Assembly (NCBI GenBank): GCA_033002965.1
Contig: JAURVB010000001.1
Coordinates: 186,001-250,000 of the forward strand
Origin: Piper betle
Lineage: Eukaryota > Streptophyta > Magnoliopsida > Piperales > Piperaceae
Length of the DNA stretch: 64,000 nucleotides
Reading direction: 5' to 3'
Shown: positions 62,801 through 64,000 of the stretch, in pieces
How positions within the stretch are numbered: position 1 is the stretch's first letter
Layout of the letters: each line of letters opens with the position of its first letter
The notes under the pieces: generated by a model
The model's database searches: none
Seen by the model: only the letters and a program-made list of their open reading frames with translations
What the model was told of the DNA's origin: nothing
Made by a program: the position numbers and the translations under genes

Positions 62801-64000
62801 AGAGAAATGGCTGAGGCATGAGAATGTGAAAGATAGGGGGACGCTGTCGACCCGAGGGCAACGGCTCCTCTATGTGCCCTGATGAGAGTTCTTGAGGAAG
62901 TATATGGTTTTCATTCAACAGGAGAGTTTGCTCTCCTGTGCCAGATTGATATGAGTTATTTTCCGGGCCGGTAACACTCGTTACTGACGGTTTTTCTAGA
63001 TATATGTAGGTGAGAAATGCGAGGGATGAAAGCTGTCGGGACTGCGGAGGAGCAGCACGGAACCGCGCACACATGTACCTACCACGTGTAATCTATAATG
63101 ACGGTGTGTTATTGCTACGTGAATGATAATTTTGATGTGTTTGTTTAGATAAATTGCTTGATATGAAATGAATGGATAAATGTGAATGAGTAGTGAGTTT
63201 GGAGTTCAGGCTCGGTTCAATTGAAACGAAAGAGATAATGATGAATGCTACAGTAGATTATCATGTTTTATCGTATTTTGATAAAATATTTATATACCCT
63301 TGTTGTGGATAATTTTTAATTAAAAATTTCTTGTCGTTGCATGGTTTTGTTTTGCTTGCACATCATAGCATGCATGTAGGATTACGTTAGAACCCACGCA
63401 TCCCATCCATGCATTTCATATTTGCATCTCCATCTTGAGACACCGAGGGCAGATCCGGGTCGGCTTAACCGAACCCAGTAGATTAGCTAATCGTTCGGTC
63501 GCCGGTGACATTTCCGGGTCGGTTCACGGGTGAGCCGAAACAGGGTGTTACATCTATTGGCCAAATAGCAAGGGTATTGGGACTGTTGGAACCGGCTCAG
63601 TGAGCCCGAAGCTTCTAAAATGTCAACATGGTTGGTGGAGGCGGCAGCTCACTAGAAAATGGCTAAAATAGAGGTGGCTGTGGCAAGTGGCTAGATCCGG
63701 TTGGCTTGGGCAGCGATGGCTCCCACTCCAGCCGTGGAAGGCCATTGGAGGGTCAGCAATGCCAAAGTGGTGATTGGACGGTGATGGCGACGGTCGCTGG
63801 CAGCGGAATTGACGATGCGAACGCATTGCTAAGAGTGGCGATTCTGGCGTCACAAAGGCCGGGCGACGGTGTGGGCGCTCAGGACATCAAGGCAATGTTG
63901 CGGCGGGGCCTGGTAGTGATGATCGGTGGCAAGTTGGCATCATTAGTGGCGGTGATGGCAAGAAAAAGGAAGCGACGCGGCAAGAGGTTGGACGGGGAAA
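59835..64000 (-). mobile_element. Inverted family A LTR (A5), split by A4, runs off the window
   Basis: Segments 59835-60721 and 63558-64000 are one inverted family A LTR, interrupted by the solo LTR A4. Its left end is TGTAACACCCC. About 1 kb is deleted near 59990, joining the LTR end region to the hairpin region. The right part matches the CpG-rich block in reverse complement, with many CpGs lost. Confidence 0.88.
60722..63552 (+). mobile_element. Family A solo LTR (A4), target duplication TCTAT
   Basis: 2831 bp, TGTAAAACCCGTGACTCGAG to CAGGGTGTTACA, flanked by perfect TCTAT at 60717-60721 and 63553-63557 inside inverted copy A5. It keeps a dense CpG block (61200-61830), so it looks younger than A2 and A5. 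Confidence 0.94.

Overview
This window is nuclear DNA from a flowering plant. It has AT-rich, intron-split coding sequence with plant GT-AG junctions, Ty3/gypsy and Ty1/copia LTR retrotransposons with plant-type initiator-Met tRNA primer sites, and a plastid-targeted two-domain D-Ala-D-Ala ligase. I cannot name the species. No bacterial-style operon, CRISPR array, rRNA or tRNA gene was seen.

Positions 1818-30486 (minus strand) hold the only host gene I can support: a 24-exon plant Ddl gene encoding a tandem fusion of two bacterial-type Ddl (ATP-grasp) units. All 23 downstream exons join in phase with canonical splice sites. Exon 1 needs two 1-nt shifts to link the ATG and transit peptide to the ligase frame. 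Allowing for these, the product would be about 954 residues. As assembled, translation from the ATG stops after 95 codons. The gene spreads over 28.7 kb because its introns are full of old transposons. Intron 12 (7.4 kb) holds a decayed chromovirus and two short-LTR fragments. Intron 3 (6.7 kb) holds a long LTR with a decayed copia element nested inside it. Introns 6 and 9 hold further LTR-like pieces.

Positions 30487-31026 are the gene's 5' flank, with a TATA-like box, a 43-bp tandem duplication and an AT microsatellite. From 31027 to the window end lies a nest of long-LTR retrotransposons with no host gene. Family A (LTR about 3.07 kb, chromodomain integrase, Tekay/Del-like) has copies at 32126-35194, 35356-37922, 41385-44459, 60722-63552 and an inverted one from 59835 past the end. 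Three are solo LTRs with perfect 5-bp target duplications. Family B (LTR about 2.5-3.1 kb) looks non-autonomous: it has LTRs, a primer site and a polypurine tract, but I see no pol in the internal region, part of which is shared by two copies. Its copies are at 31027-40430 (inverted), 45472-56737 (forward, near full length), 46344-48929 (inverted solo LTR) and 59330-59834 (inverted fragment). A third related LTR type (C) is at 56738-59329 and perhaps 44460-45471.

The most interesting signal is in the LTRs. Families A, B and C share a module that includes a small hairpin whose loop is conserved while its stem changes in a compensatory way. Family A carries three further hairpins, one with a compensatory base-pair change between copies. 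This suggests a selected nucleic-acid structure linking an autonomous family with its non-autonomous relative.
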